The notes beneath the pieces are model-generated. The model was not told where the DNA came from. It made no database searches and saw only the letters and a program-made list of their open reading frames with translations. From Croceimicrobium sp963977415 (GTDB lineage: Bacteria; Bacteroidota; Bacteroidia; Flavobacteriales; Schleiferiaceae), in assembly GCA_963977415.1 (NCBI GenBank), contig CAXBOS010000014.1, positions 47,076 through 111,075 on the forward strand: a DNA stretch of 64,000 nt, in the 5' to 3' direction. Both the position numbers and the translations under genes were made by a program. Every line of letters begins with the position of its first letter. Position 1 is the stretch's first letter. This document shows positions 35,601 through 44,017 of the stretch, in pieces.

Positions 35601-36989
35601 TCTGCAGCAGCATTAGGCTTTTTGCCGATGGCTATTTCTACTTCAGCTGGGGCAGAAGTACAACGACCATTGGCCACGGTAGTAGTTGGTGGGCTAATAT
35701 CGGCTACGGCGCTTACGCTGATCGTATTACCTATTCTGTATGCCATTTTCGATTCCAAAAAAATTGTTTTGAAAAAAAGAAAGAAAAAACATTATCAAAC
35801 GGGCCTCTTGGCGCTATTAATTGCGCTTCTGCCTTTGAGCGGCTTTGCCCAAAATAATGGCCCGAGCTTAGAGGAAGCGGTTGCCATTGCGTTAAAAAAC
35901 AACCTAAAACTTAAAGCCTCTGAGTTAAGTAGTATGGAAAAACAAAAGTTGATTGCCACCGCTTTCAACTTTGAGAAGACCAATGTTTACTACAATTTCG
36001 ACGAGAACAATATTGCGCCCAACAATGCCGCCCTCTCGGTTTGGGGGGTGCAACAAAACTTCAGCTTTCCTAGTACTTATGGAGCCCAACGTGGACTTAA
36101 AAAAGAGGAATGGAGAGAAGCCCAACTGGAGTTTACTTGGCAAGAAACGGCACTTGAAGCGGCGGTTTCGGCGGCTTATGTTAAAGTAATTTACTGGCAG
36201 AAACAAAGGGATATCGCCGTATTTATCGATAGCCTTTATCAGAAAACCGCCCAGTCTGCTGCTCTTAGTTTCAAGGCGGGTGAAAGTGATTACCTCACAA
36301 AGATTACGGCAGAAAGTAAGGCCCACCTTACAAATCTACGGAAAGTGCAAGCTTTAGCCGACCTCGAAAAAGCTAGCATGGATTTGCAAAAACTGTTACA
36401 GGCCGACTCGGTATTAAAGGTGCCCCAACAAGATATGCCTATGTTGAATATAAATCTGAGTGATAGCTTAGCAAACAACCCGAGTATTGCCCTGGGTATG
36501 CAAAGGGAAAAAATTCAGCAAAAGCAAATTTCCCTTTCGCGCAATCAGCTTTTACCCGATTTGCAAGTAGAGTACTTCCAAGGAAATAATGCACTCGCTC
36601 CAACTGACATTTACCAAGGCTTTCAGGCGGGTATTAGTATTCCACTGTGGTTTGGTGCCCAAAGTGCCCAGATACGATCTCAGAAAATTGCTTTGCAAAA
36701 AATTGCAACCCAAAACGAAAACTTAATGATCGAAATGCGCAGTGAAAGAGCTCAGCTTTTTAAAGAAATTTATAAATGGAAAATGGGGATTGATCACTAC
36801 GAAAATGAAGGTAAAGATATCAGTGCCAATATTATTAGGCACGCCGAAATTGCCTATCAGAAAGGGGAAATCAACTTTATTGAATATTCCCTTCTCTTAG
36901 AAAATGCCCAAGAAATAAAAACAAATTACCTCGATAATTTAATGGCCTATAATCTTAGTGTCCTTAAGCTCAATTACCAGTTAAAATAA
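32646..36989 (+). CDS. CusA/CzcA heavy-metal RND transporter fused to TolC-like outer-membrane factor
   Basis: A 1447-aa fusion. Residues 1-1035 form a complete proton-driven HME-RND pump: TM1 at 13-32, porter domains, and the proton-relay helix GAIDFGIIIDGAVIIIEY near 396-413. At about 1041-1068 there is a basic run (KKRKKKH), a hydrophobic helix and SGFAQ, which looks like an internal signal peptide. Residues 1070-1447 form an OMF/TolC domain with LEEAVAIALKNN and long coiled-coil stretches. The fusion recurs in Bacteroidota. The metal is not predictable here. The adaptor gene follows after five bases. Confidence 0.93.
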   Translation: MIDHIIHFSLKNKLIVFLFTAVLIGGGIYSLLNLPIGAVPDITNNQVQVITTSRNLATEDVEKFITYPVELEMANLPGVKEIRSISKFGLSVVTVVFEDKMGSYLPRQLIAEKIKSAEEQIPSNFGKPFMGPVTTGLGEIYQYVIDVDSNYKDWYSLSDIRTIQDWVVKRQLSGIPGVVEINTWGGYLKQYEVAINPAQLRSLNIPIGKVFQALENNNGIAGGAYIEKQQQSYFVRAEGLLESLSDIENIVVERRNNIPILIKDLATVDFGHATRFGAITGNAEGEKVLGQVMMLKDADSKAVIDAVKARVAEVQKTLPKGISINPILERSELIGKTTFTIAENLILGCLIVIFVVVLLLGNWRSGLVVASVIPLTLLFAISMMYIFGVDANLMSLGAIDFGIIIDGAVIIIEYIAFKISSERENILSLSKEKRQAFKDQITFKGASKMMHSAVFGQLIIIIVFIPILSLVGVEGKMFRPMALVFSFALTGAMLLCFTYVPVMASLFIKPSNLEKSTVSSRLIDFLKRFYRPTIVWAMDKKALVLSLSAALLIGSALLFNSMGGEFVPTLDEGDFVIQPVLKTGTSLGETVKITTQIEEVLMAFPEVEQIASRIGAAEVPTDPMSMEESDVIIKLNPRSEWTSAESKDELANVFKEALLAKIPGVEYEFTQPIEMRFNELITGTRSDLAIKIFGEDLDILYQKALEVEKAIQNIPGAADISVEKTAGLPQMSVKYDRAKLAEFGINIADLNQIISTGFAGSNAGKVFEGERSFDLVLRFDEEHRNEISDIRNASIMAANGEHYPLSEFAEIKYALGPAKISRDDTKRRIVIGVNVRGRDLESVVIDVQKTIAAKVELPTGYTVDYGGQFENLRAASKRLMIAVPIALLLIFFLLYFAFNSVKEALIIYSAIPLSAVGGIWLLYLRDLPFSISAGVGFIALFGIAVLNGIVLIEEFKELKADGIIDMKERIIKGTQARLRPVLLTASAAALGFLPMAISTSAGAEVQRPLATVVVGGLISATALTLIVLPILYAIFDSKKIVLKKRKKKHYQTGLLALLIALLPLSGFAQNNGPSLEEAVAIALKNNLKLKASELSSMEKQKLIATAFNFEKTNVYYNFDENNIAPNNAALSVWGVQQNFSFPSTYGAQRGLKKEEWREAQLEFTWQETALEAAVSAAYVKVIYWQKQRDIAVFIDSLYQKTAQSAALSFKAGESDYLTKITAESKAHLTNLRKVQALADLEKASMDLQKLLQADSVLKVPQQDMPMLNINLSDSLANNPSIALGMQREKIQQKQISLSRNQLLPDLQVEYFQGNNALAPTDIYQGFQAGISIPLWFGAQSAQIRSQKIALQKIATQNENLMIEMRSERAQLFKEIYKWKMGIDHYENEGKDISANIIRHAEIAYQKGEINFIEYSLLLENAQEIKTNYLDNLMAYNLSVLKLNYQLK

Positions 36990-36994
36990 AAAGA

Positions 36995-38143
36995 ATGAAA
37001 ATTTCCACTCATACTATCAAGTGTTCTCTTTTAGCCTTCATTCTCATCGGCAGCTTTGCTTGCAGCGAAAACACGCCCGAAGAAGACGCTATTGAAGTAG
37101 CTAGTTCTACCAAGGAATTAGTGCTTTCTGAATTACAATTTAAAACGGCCAATTTGCGCATTGGCCCCGCCAGAACCCAAGTTTTTAAAGAGCATATTAA
37201 GGCACGTGGCGTTTTAGAAGCTTCGCCCGAAAACATGGTAAGCATTAGTAGCTATTTTAGTGGTTATGTAAAAGAAACCTCTCTTTTAGCGGGACAAAAG
37301 GTTCGAGCCGGTCAGTTGTTATTCACCTTAGAAAATCCTGATTACCTATTGGTGCAGCAAGACTTTTTAGAAGCACAAAGTATGCTGAGCTTTTATAAAA
37401 ACGATTACGATCGTCAGAAGTCATTGCTTGCTGAGAATGTTAGTTCGGAAAAGAAATTCCTTCAGGCAAAAGCCGACTATGAAGTTACCGCCGCGCGCTA
37501 TGCTTCCTTAAAGCAAAAGCTGAAATTGATGCATATTAATGCCGAAAACTTAAGCCCAGAAAACTTAAGTAGTACTATTAAAGTGACTGCTCCTATTGAC
37601 GGTTTTATCAGCAATGTAGCCATTAGCCGAGGTCAATTTATTAGTCCTAATGAAAGTGCCGTAGAAATTGTGAATACGCATGATTTAAAATTAGCGCTCA
37701 CGATTTATGAAAAAGATCTTCCTAAAATTGCTTTAGGCCAAGAAATGAGTTTCAAAATGGCAAAATATCCAAACAAAGTCTTCAAAGCCAATATTGATCT
37801 AATTAGCCCCGTAATTGATTTAGACAAAAGAAGTGTTTTGGTGCACGCCTCCTTAACTAAAGAAAGTCAGGCACAAGACCTTAGTCCGGGTAGCTATTTG
37901 GAAGTATCCATTATTAACGATAGCACAAGTTTATACTCGCTCGGCCGAGAAGCATTGGTGCAAAAAGGTACATACTACGAAGCCCTAGTATTGGATAAAA
38001 AAGAAGGCAATCAATATATTTTTAAGATTGTAAAATTGAAAATTACCGCTAGTAATGAAGATTACCTAGGCTTTTCTTTGCCAGCCGAATTGATAGACAA
38101 GCAATTCTTGCTCAACGGTACTTTCAGCTTACTGGGAGAATAA
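36995..38143 (+). CDS. RND periplasmic adaptor, CusB/HlyD family lipoprotein
   Basis: Periplasmic adaptor joining the RND pump to the outer-membrane factor. At 382 aa it has a lipoprotein signal ending GSFAC (Cys23). A lipoyl/barrel-sandwich half (ISSYFSGYVKETSLLAGQKVRAGQLLF) and a coiled-coil hairpin (about 120-180) follow, then the second lipoyl half (VTAPIDGFISNVAISRGQFI), a beta-barrel and a membrane-proximal domain. No Met-rich or His-rich metal-capture motif is seen at the N-terminus. It is in the operon with the RND-OMF fusion, completing a tripartite pump in two genes. Confidence 0.92.
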   Translation: MKISTHTIKCSLLAFILIGSFACSENTPEEDAIEVASSTKELVLSELQFKTANLRIGPARTQVFKEHIKARGVLEASPENMVSISSYFSGYVKETSLLAGQKVRAGQLLFTLENPDYLLVQQDFLEAQSMLSFYKNDYDRQKSLLAENVSSEKKFLQAKADYEVTAARYASLKQKLKLMHINAENLSPENLSSTIKVTAPIDGFISNVAISRGQFISPNESAVEIVNTHDLKLALTIYEKDLPKIALGQEMSFKMAKYPNKVFKANIDLISPVIDLDKRSVLVHASLTKESQAQDLSPGSYLEVSIINDSTSLYSLGREALVQKGTYYEALVLDKKEGNQYIFKIVKLKITASNEDYLGFSLPAELIDKQFLLNGTFSLLGE

Positions 38144-38238
38144 GGAATTGTTAATTCTTGCTGCTTAGCAAGGGCTAAGAACTTTGGCGGGAGAATTGCT
38201 ACTTTAGCCCTAACCCTAAAGGAATGCTCATTCTCTCT

Positions 38239-39228
38239 ATGAAGCATATTTATACTTTCTTATTTTTTGGCCTAAGTCTATTTTTAGCGCCCTTAAAAGC
38301 GCAAAATGAGGTGGTCACAATTGAATGCTATGGCCCTAGTCTTAGTGAGCTCTATACCATGTTTCATTCTGATCTGGTTATTTACGGCCAAGTCGTTTTA
38401 AACCATGGCCCCTTTACGCAATTTAAAATTATAGAGCTTATTAAGCAAGATGGCCTTTGGTTCGCAAAGGGCGACACGGTTAATATTTTTATAGATGACG
38501 CTGCTTTACAAAGAGTTTTATTAGAAAAACCCGACTATCAAATTAGCAGGATTTCCTTAAAGCTAGGGACTAAACATTGGCAATTAACATCGGGGACCGT
38601 TTATAGCTTAGAGCCATTGAAACTGGGCCAAAACATTGACATGCTTGATCAGGTTATCACCTTGCCCGCCAAGCCTAGAGCAAGTGCGCAAATCCTACAA
38701 GAATTTTTAAGCACCTATAAAACAAGCTTCTCCGAAGGGATTCCAGCCCAATTAAAAATTAGCGCAAAGGACTTAGAACGTTTAGAAAAAACGAATCCAA
38801 TTATTGCTCTTTTCGAAAAGCAAGAGCGAAAATTTCTCAACGAACCTGATATTCCCGAAGAAGTTCTGAAGGAGCAAATTTATGCCGCCCAAGCAGTTGC
38901 ATTAGATACTAATCCGCAGATTGTATTGGAACCTCAGTTGCTAGATAGTAGCCTCACTTTGCAAGATATCATACACATCAACGACTTTATACCTGAAGAT
39001 GAGAGTGATAGCGACACAAGAGTACGGGTAATAATTAAAATTTTTATAGACAAAGAAGGGCGAGTTTATAAAACGGAACTGCTACGAGGCTATCGCAGCG
39101 ATTATGATAATTACGCTTTAAACTGGGCTAAGCAGAGTGGACCTTGGCAGCCTCTTATTCAGCAAAATAGAGTGCGAAAGGGTTATTTTAATTTACCATT
39201 TTACTTTAAAAATAGTCATGCTAAGTAA
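38239..39228 (+). CDS. Exported protein with TonB-C-like terminal domain
   Basis: A protein of about 329 aa with a signal peptide (MKHIYTFLFFGLSLFLAPLKAQ). ATG 38239 is preferred; ATG 38224 would add five residues. The N-terminal half is not recognised. The last 90 residues (VRVIIKIFIDKEGRVYKTELLRG, YALNWAKQSGPWQPLIQQN, YFNLPFYFK) match the TonB C-terminal pattern, but there is no TM anchor or Pro-rich linker, so it is not an energy-coupling TonB. The end overlaps the next gene by 11 bases. Confidence 0.65.
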   Translation: MKHIYTFLFFGLSLFLAPLKAQNEVVTIECYGPSLSELYTMFHSDLVIYGQVVLNHGPFTQFKIIELIKQDGLWFAKGDTVNIFIDDAALQRVLLEKPDYQISRISLKLGTKHWQLTSGTVYSLEPLKLGQNIDMLDQVITLPAKPRASAQILQEFLSTYKTSFSEGIPAQLKISAKDLERLEKTNPIIALFEKQERKFLNEPDIPEEVLKEQIYAAQAVALDTNPQIVLEPQLLDSSLTLQDIIHINDFIPEDESDSDTRVRVIIKIFIDKEGRVYKTELLRGYRSDYDNYALNWAKQSGPWQPLIQQNRVRKGYFNLPFYFKNSHAK

Positions 39229-39970
39229 AATCCTAGTTTCACTCCTTCTGCTGCTAAGCATTAGTTTACCCAGCCAAGCTTGCTCCTGCATAGGACCAAC
39301 TACTTTTTTAAAATCAGTTACTAGTCATGGCTTAGAACTAAAATTTATTGGTATCGACAGCTTAACCCGGGAAAATCATCTCGGTGATAAATATAAATCT
39401 GCGGTTAAGAAGTTAGTCTTAATTGACCTTTGGTGGCAGCCTGAAGATGCCGCAAACACAAACCTTTACGCCAAAATTAATTTATTAGACACCCTGTACC
39501 TTTTAGAAGGAAATGGTGCCAATTGTTTGGGTTTTCTTCCCGATGCAACGCAAAATGAGCATTATCTTATCAGCCTCGACCTGAGCGTATTTGCGGAAAG
39601 AATTTCAGATAAATTTTCGGAAGTCAAAAAGCCGATTATTAGTACCAGCCTCTGCACGGAACCTATACTTTGGTTGGATGGCGATCGGGCCAAAGGTCAC
39701 ATTAGTAAAAACAAGAAATATCGTAAACGTGCTTTCGCAGATAGGTTTTTTAAGTTTGCTCAACATTACCGCGAGAAATCCTACCAATTTGAGGAGGCCA
39801 GTTTTGGCCGTAAATACTACGATTTTTGGTCGCAAGCTGGAGAAAGAGCAGCCAATTTCTTTTTGAAAGTATTTTCAAATAAAGGTAATTACTTCGAAGG
39901 TGGGCAAAATTGGTCTCGCAAGCGATTGCGCAAGATGGTCTTAAAAGTGCGGGCCGAGCAAAGTGCTTAA
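39218..39970 (+). CDS. Exported protein with N-terminal CSC motif, unknown function
   Basis: A 250-aa protein. The signal peptide (residues 1-19, LLLLLSISLPSQA) is followed at once by CSCIGP. A mature N-terminal Cys-x-Cys is a TIMP-like feature, and the lipobox (SQAC) is poor, so signal peptidase I cleavage seems likelier than lipidation. The rest is basic and has no domain I recognise. The ATG at 39218 overlaps the upstream gene by 11 bases; a start at 39137 would lie well inside it. Probably co-expressed with that gene. Confidence 0.6.
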   Translation: MLSKILVSLLLLLSISLPSQACSCIGPTTFLKSVTSHGLELKFIGIDSLTRENHLGDKYKSAVKKLVLIDLWWQPEDAANTNLYAKINLLDTLYLLEGNGANCLGFLPDATQNEHYLISLDLSVFAERISDKFSEVKKPIISTSLCTEPILWLDGDRAKGHISKNKKYRKRAFADRFFKFAQHYREKSYQFEEASFGRKYYDFWSQAGERAANFFLKVFSNKGNYFEGGQNWSRKRLRKMVLKVRAEQSA

Positions 39971-40494
39971 TTCCCTCTAATCTTCTTGATTGCTTCAAAG
40001 TGATGATTGGTATGCCAATGCACGAAATAGAGAATTTCACGGATAGTGAGCTTCCCTAATAAAGGATGAGCCAAAAGGTAATTGTCTAACTGCGCTTCCG
40101 ACCATTTCCGCTCTACAATCTTTAAAAATTTTAAGCTTAAAGCTTGATAAGTTCCTTCTAAATCTTGCGTTCCTAAAACAAGATTCTCATTAGCTTTATA
40201 AATCTCTGGCGCCACAGCGGGACCTTGTGCCTTTTCATGATAACGCTGCACTAGCGCGTCATAACTTCGACCAGGCCGATTAGGTTTCCCAAAGCCATAA
40301 CGCAATAAAAATTTAGGCTTTGACAAGGCTTTGTTAAGCGGGATCAAGACTTTATTAAGATGATCGATATTTTGATTAACCGACCATTTACCATTGAGAT
40401 CAGCACTTTTTTCCTCCTTTGATAAAGGGGCCAGAAATTCGCTGATTTCGGCATTAAGTTCTTGATACATTTTTATAATCTCCCCCTTCTTCAT
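39967..40494 (-). CDS. DinB-family protein
   Basis: A 175-aa protein of the DinB/YfiT four-helix superfamily. The metal-site histidines are seen in NQNIDHLNKVL (about residue 45) and HWHTNHHFEAI near the C-terminus, with KWSVNQNIDHL as the usual first-helix motif. Some DinB members are thiol-dependent S-transferases, but function varies widely. It overlaps the convergent gene by four bases and precedes nothing obvious. Confidence 0.8.
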   Translation of the reverse strand: MKKGEIIKMYQELNAEISEFLAPLSKEEKSADLNGKWSVNQNIDHLNKVLIPLNKALSKPKFLLRYGFGKPNRPGRSYDALVQRYHEKAQGPAVAPEIYKANENLVLGTQDLEGTYQALSLKFLKIVERKWSEAQLDNYLLAHPLLGKLTIREILYFVHWHTNHHFEAIKKIRGN

Positions 40495-40501
40495 CTCGGT
40501 A

Positions 40502-41074
40502 CTAAGCTTTTATTTGTAGTGCATAATTGTAAAGCAATCCCTCTAAACTATCTCGGTCGAAAATAGCACCTTTAATGCGGTTCTGATTGGGATCGATATT
40601 AAAATTGAAGGCCTGACTAAAATTTGCTTTTTCCAACAGAGTTTGCGAAAAAATGGCGCCTCTTAAATCGCTCGACTCAAAGTTGGCTTCGTTTAATTTA
40701 GCATCGCTAAAGTCGACTTCAGCTAAATTACAATTTCTAAACACCACCCCTTTTATAAGGCAAGCATAAAAGGATGAATGCTGCAAGTTACAGCCTTCAA
40801 AATGGGGGCTGAAAGCAAAGTCACTGCAAGTTTCAAAGGCCAAGCCCAATAGTTTACAATCCTTAAAATGACAATTCTGAATCGCTGTTTTTAAAAGCTT
40901 AGCTCCACTGAAATTGCAAGCTTCGAAATGGCAGTCGGTAAAACGGCAAGCGCTAAGATTAACCTCACTGAAATCGCAATTACTAAAGTCGCATTCTTCA
41001 AAATCTCCTGGTAAATCCAGGTAGTCTTTGAAATTTACAGCATTAAACTGCTCATCACTGCGATACTCATTCAT
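40502..41074 (-). CDS. Pentapeptide-repeat protein
   Basis: A 190-aa protein built almost entirely from A(D/N)LxF-type five-residue repeats (CDFSNCDFSEVNLSACRF, FRNCNLAEVDFSDAKLNEA), predicted to form a right-handed quadrilateral beta-helix. The size and the break near residue 80 resemble Qnr/McbG-type proteins that shield DNA gyrase, but the same fold has other roles. No quinolone-resistance claim can be made. The ATG at 41074 is preferred over GTG 41086 and overlaps the stop of the upstream peptidase gene by eight bases. Confidence 0.85.
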   Translation of the reverse strand: MNEYRSDEQFNAVNFKDYLDLPGDFEECDFSNCDFSEVNLSACRFTDCHFEACNFSGAKLLKTAIQNCHFKDCKLLGLAFETCSDFAFSPHFEGCNLQHSSFYACLIKGVVFRNCNLAEVDFSDAKLNEANFESSDLRGAIFSQTLLEKANFSQAFNFNIDPNQNRIKGAIFDRDSLEGLLYNYALQIKA

Positions 41075-42926
41075 TACTAGGCACACTTTTTAAAAATTGT
41101 TCCTCTCCCCCAACTATGGGAATACTGATTTGAGAATGCTCTAAATCCAAGCTAAGTTCAGTACCCGGTTTAGGGTGTAGGGTAAATTCTTGATCACTGG
41201 AAAAAACCACTAAGGCTAATTGTTGCCCCTTAGGTATTATTTGATCATCGGGATTGAGGTAAAAATGCAGGGTGTGAAATTCACCTTCTTTAAGCTCCGA
41301 AGTATGGGAGATGCTTCGATAGTTTTGCGGGTCGGCCCAGCCGCGGCTAATTATATTGGCAGTAATGGGCAAATCTTCTTCATTTTGCCAAGGCAAAGAA
41401 ACCAAGGCCACGGAAAGGTTTGCCGCCGTTTTGTTTAAAATAGCGATTCGTAAATCCACCTCCATTAAACCCGAAATATGTAAGTCTTCTTGTAGAGTGA
41501 AAGTGCGAAAGACTAGGCGGTTTTTTGAGGAGGCATTTTCGGCCAATTCTTGCAGTGTGATATTGAAATCATCAATCCAAGTCATTTTTCCGCTACCGCC
41601 TTTCAAGCCAAGATTACCATTCTGATCCTCTTCCTGACTCAATTTTAAAACCACATCCTTGGCTTGCGGATTGGGAAAATCTGCATAAGCGGTTGGCTCT
41701 TGTGGACTATCGCTTTCACGTACGATCCAAGCACGTGGCTCCTCTTCTACTCCATTTTCAATGCCAAATAAATAACGAGTAAACCAGCGATTGCATAGTT
41801 GCATAGGAGGCTCGCCGCCGTGACCAAATTGGTGGGCGTAAAACATGGCTGGCAGGCCCATTTCCTTGGCCTTTTGATAAATGCGATAGCTATGTTCTGG
41901 CATTACATTCCAGTCGTTAAAACCATGCGACATAAGTAAAGCCGCTTTCATATTATCCATTTGCAGGAGCAAGTCGCGTAATTCCCAAAAATCGTTGAAG
42001 TCACCCGACTCACGGTCCATACCGGCTCGCAAGATGCCCTCTCGTACTCTTTCATTATTAGCTGCTCTTTTGGCGGGATCTCCGCTATGAATGAAGTCGT
42101 ACAATACATCTATATCTTCCCCTAAATAACCACCTGGTGATCGCACTAAGCCATGCGAACGATAATAGTGATAAGGAGAAGTATTGGGAGCAACGGGAAT
42201 AATAGCTTCTAGCCCATCTACACCAGTGCAGGCCGCCGCTAAGGCTAAAGTACCATTGTAGGATGTGCCAATCATTCCTACCTTACCAGTAGACCAGAAA
42301 GCTTGTACCTTTTCCTGACTTGTAAGGCTGGTGTAACCATTGTCTTTACCCGCTAACCATTCTATCACCGCTTTGGGCGCTAGTGATTCATTTTCACCAC
42401 CTACTGTGGGCGCGCCTTCCGACAGACCTGTTCCGGGCGAAGCCGAGTGTACGACGATAAAACCACGTGGCACCCACTTCGCCACATGAGCGTTGGAAAT
42501 AACAGGTCTATTAATGCGGGCTTTAACTTCGGGATGAACGCGCTCAGGGCCGATTTCGCCTAACTCGTGATTTACTTGCCAAAATAGACCATCTACGTCG
42601 TCCGCCACGCCACAGAAATATGGGCTGGTATTATAGATTACCGGCAGTTTTAAATCACCGTTTTCCGTTTGGGCTGGTCGGGTAACCGAAACATGCATAC
42701 GGTCTAATTTTCCATCGGCATCGCTATCGAATTCGGTTTCTACCCATAGGTCGTGACGAATCCAGTCTTTCGCTTTCGAAAAGGCCGCTACAATTTGAGC
42801 CTCCCCATTTTCAAAAAAAGGCTGGGCCGATTCATCACTGCTAAGTTGCTCTTTTTGAGCGCTTAGATGCAGGGAACCAAGAGAGAGAAGGAATATAAAA
42901 AAGGTGTTTTTAAAGTGGGAAATCAT
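41067..42926 (-). CDS. Xaa-Pro dipeptidyl-peptidase, S15/CocE family
   Basis: A 619-aa exported serine hydrolase (signal ends LSAQ near residue 24). The catalytic serine is Ser222 in GMIGTSYNGTLAL; the Asp is probably in SHGFNDWNVMP and the His in AHQFGHGGEPP. The C-terminal jelly-roll domain (about 420-610) is the PepX C-terminal type. The family releases Xaa-Pro dipeptides or hydrolyses esters; export suggests use of external peptides. The downstream pentapeptide-repeat gene overlaps its end. Confidence 0.88.
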   Translation of the reverse strand: MISHFKNTFFIFLLSLGSLHLSAQKEQLSSDESAQPFFENGEAQIVAAFSKAKDWIRHDLWVETEFDSDADGKLDRMHVSVTRPAQTENGDLKLPVIYNTSPYFCGVADDVDGLFWQVNHELGEIGPERVHPEVKARINRPVISNAHVAKWVPRGFIVVHSASPGTGLSEGAPTVGGENESLAPKAVIEWLAGKDNGYTSLTSQEKVQAFWSTGKVGMIGTSYNGTLALAAACTGVDGLEAIIPVAPNTSPYHYYRSHGLVRSPGGYLGEDIDVLYDFIHSGDPAKRAANNERVREGILRAGMDRESGDFNDFWELRDLLLQMDNMKAALLMSHGFNDWNVMPEHSYRIYQKAKEMGLPAMFYAHQFGHGGEPPMQLCNRWFTRYLFGIENGVEEEPRAWIVRESDSPQEPTAYADFPNPQAKDVVLKLSQEEDQNGNLGLKGGSGKMTWIDDFNITLQELAENASSKNRLVFRTFTLQEDLHISGLMEVDLRIAILNKTAANLSVALVSLPWQNEEDLPITANIISRGWADPQNYRSISHTSELKEGEFHTLHFYLNPDDQIIPKGQQLALVVFSSDQEFTLHPKPGTELSLDLEHSQISIPIVGGEEQFLKSVPSNE

Positions 42927-43106
42927 GCGCGAAATTTAGCAGGGGAAGTTAAGAAAAAGACAGGGGATTAAAATGAGTTTAAGGTAGTTTTGAGTTTGGT
43001 GCTTTCTAATATATATGAAGGCCTATGCAGCAAGTTCGAAGCTTAAAAAGAATTCCATGGTGATTTGACAATTGTGGATATGGCATCGTTTAAAGTCTAA
43101 ATTATT

Positions 43107-43397
43107 TTATCGCATTCCATAAATGGATAAAGATAATACTCCAAGAGTGAGCAGAAATATCCAAAACGAATAAAACCCTTTAAAGCCATCTTTGGCCCAG
43201 TGATAGATATTTACGAGCAACCATCCTATCAATAAAGCGCAATACAACAACAAGGAGAGGCTAATAATCCAAAATATGGTATTCCCAAAGCCTGTCCAGG
43301 TATAGTCCCTGATATAAACTAAGATGCATAAGAGTAAACTCGCAAGAAATAACCTTAAGTCTTTTTTTAATCTTTTTCGACTTTGAATGTCGGCCAT
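43107..43397 (-). CDS. Small membrane protein of unknown function
   Basis: A 96-aa protein with three predicted TM helices (about residues 15-30, 37-62 and 74-93) and a basic N-terminus (RKRLKKDLR). No family is recognised. The ATG at 43397 is chosen; the intergenic region upstream holds a GC-rich repeat. Confidence 0.5.
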   Translation of the reverse strand: MADIQSRKRLKKDLRLFLASLLLCILVYIRDYTWTGFGNTIFWIISLSLLLYCALLIGWLLVNIYHWAKDGFKGFYSFWIFLLTLGVLSLSIYGMR

Positions 43398-43489
43398 TGT
43401 TAGATCTTGTTTGCTTGATATGAAACAGAGGGTGAATGGGTAATTTACTGCTTTTCTTTTTTTCTTCGCACATCAAACCATTTCAAACG

Positions 43490-43580
43490 TGAGCCCCGCC
43501 TTAGCGATTGCAGCGAAAAGCCCACAGCGAGGGACGAGCGAGGACTTGCAGCGGAAAGCGCGACCCGCAGGGGAAGGCCC
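43490..43580. repeat. GC-rich intergenic repeat with internal duplication
   Basis: A GC-rich block in otherwise AT-rich intergenic DNA. It contains two near-identical 18-mers, GCGATTGCAGCGAAAAGC (43504-43521) and GGACTTGCAGCGGAAAGC (43542-43559). It has no coding character. The GACTTGCAGCGG-type wording is familiar from dispersed intergenic repeats in Flavobacteriia, but no second copy is seen in this window. Confidence 0.55.
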
Positions 43581-43612
43581 AAAAAAAAACCACTTTCGTA
43601 AAAAAATGGTTT
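43581..43612 (-). terminator. Terminator of the ABM-domain gene
   Basis: On the minus strand AAACCA pairs with TGGTTT across a 14-base loop that can extend the stem (TTTT/GAAA), then a run of T follows. It lies seven bases beyond the stop at 43619. Confidence 0.7.
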
Positions 43613-43618
43613 AAGTTT

Positions 43619-43939
43619 TTACTCCTTTTCAAAGTTATAATCGCGTTCTACCTTAGCAATTCTTGTTTTAAAAGTTTGATACCACTCACTTCTACCCTTC
43701 TCTTGAGCAATAGAATGTTGGGCATTTTCGCGCCAATTTTTAATCGACTCTAAATCGCGCCAATAGGATACCGTGATACCGAGTTCATTTCTAGCGCTTT
43801 CAATTCCTAAAAAGCCATCTTGCCGCTGGGCCAGTTTTACCATGGCATCGGCCATAGCCGCATAGTCTTGATTTTCACTGGTGATAGTCGATGTGAAAAT
43901 AACGGCATAATAGGGCGGCGATGGGGTTTTGGCGATCAT
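43619..43939 (-). CDS. Antibiotic biosynthesis monooxygenase (ABM) domain protein
   Basis: A 106-aa ferredoxin-like dimeric fold of the ABM superfamily. Typical features are YYAVIFTST at the start, a helix with MVKLAQRQDGFLGIESAR, and the VSYWRDLESIKNWRENAQH motif, where the WxxxxxxxxW and terminal His are conserved. Members oxidise small aromatics or bind haem; the substrate here is unknown. Monocistronic, with a terminator. Confidence 0.88.
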   Translation of the reverse strand: MIAKTPSPPYYAVIFTSTITSENQDYAAMADAMVKLAQRQDGFLGIESARNELGITVSYWRDLESIKNWRENAQHSIAQEKGRSEWYQTFKTRIAKVERDYNFEKE

Positions 43940-44017
43940 TTGATTCTTAAAGTATTGAGGCTAAACTCTTAGTTTTAATTTCTAGGTAATTCAGTTTTAT
44001 TTAGATGCCGCGCCTAC

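Noticed and set aside
40502..41074. Qnr quinolone-resistance protein
   Set aside because: Pentapeptide repeats alone do not show gyrase protection; only the fold can be claimed.
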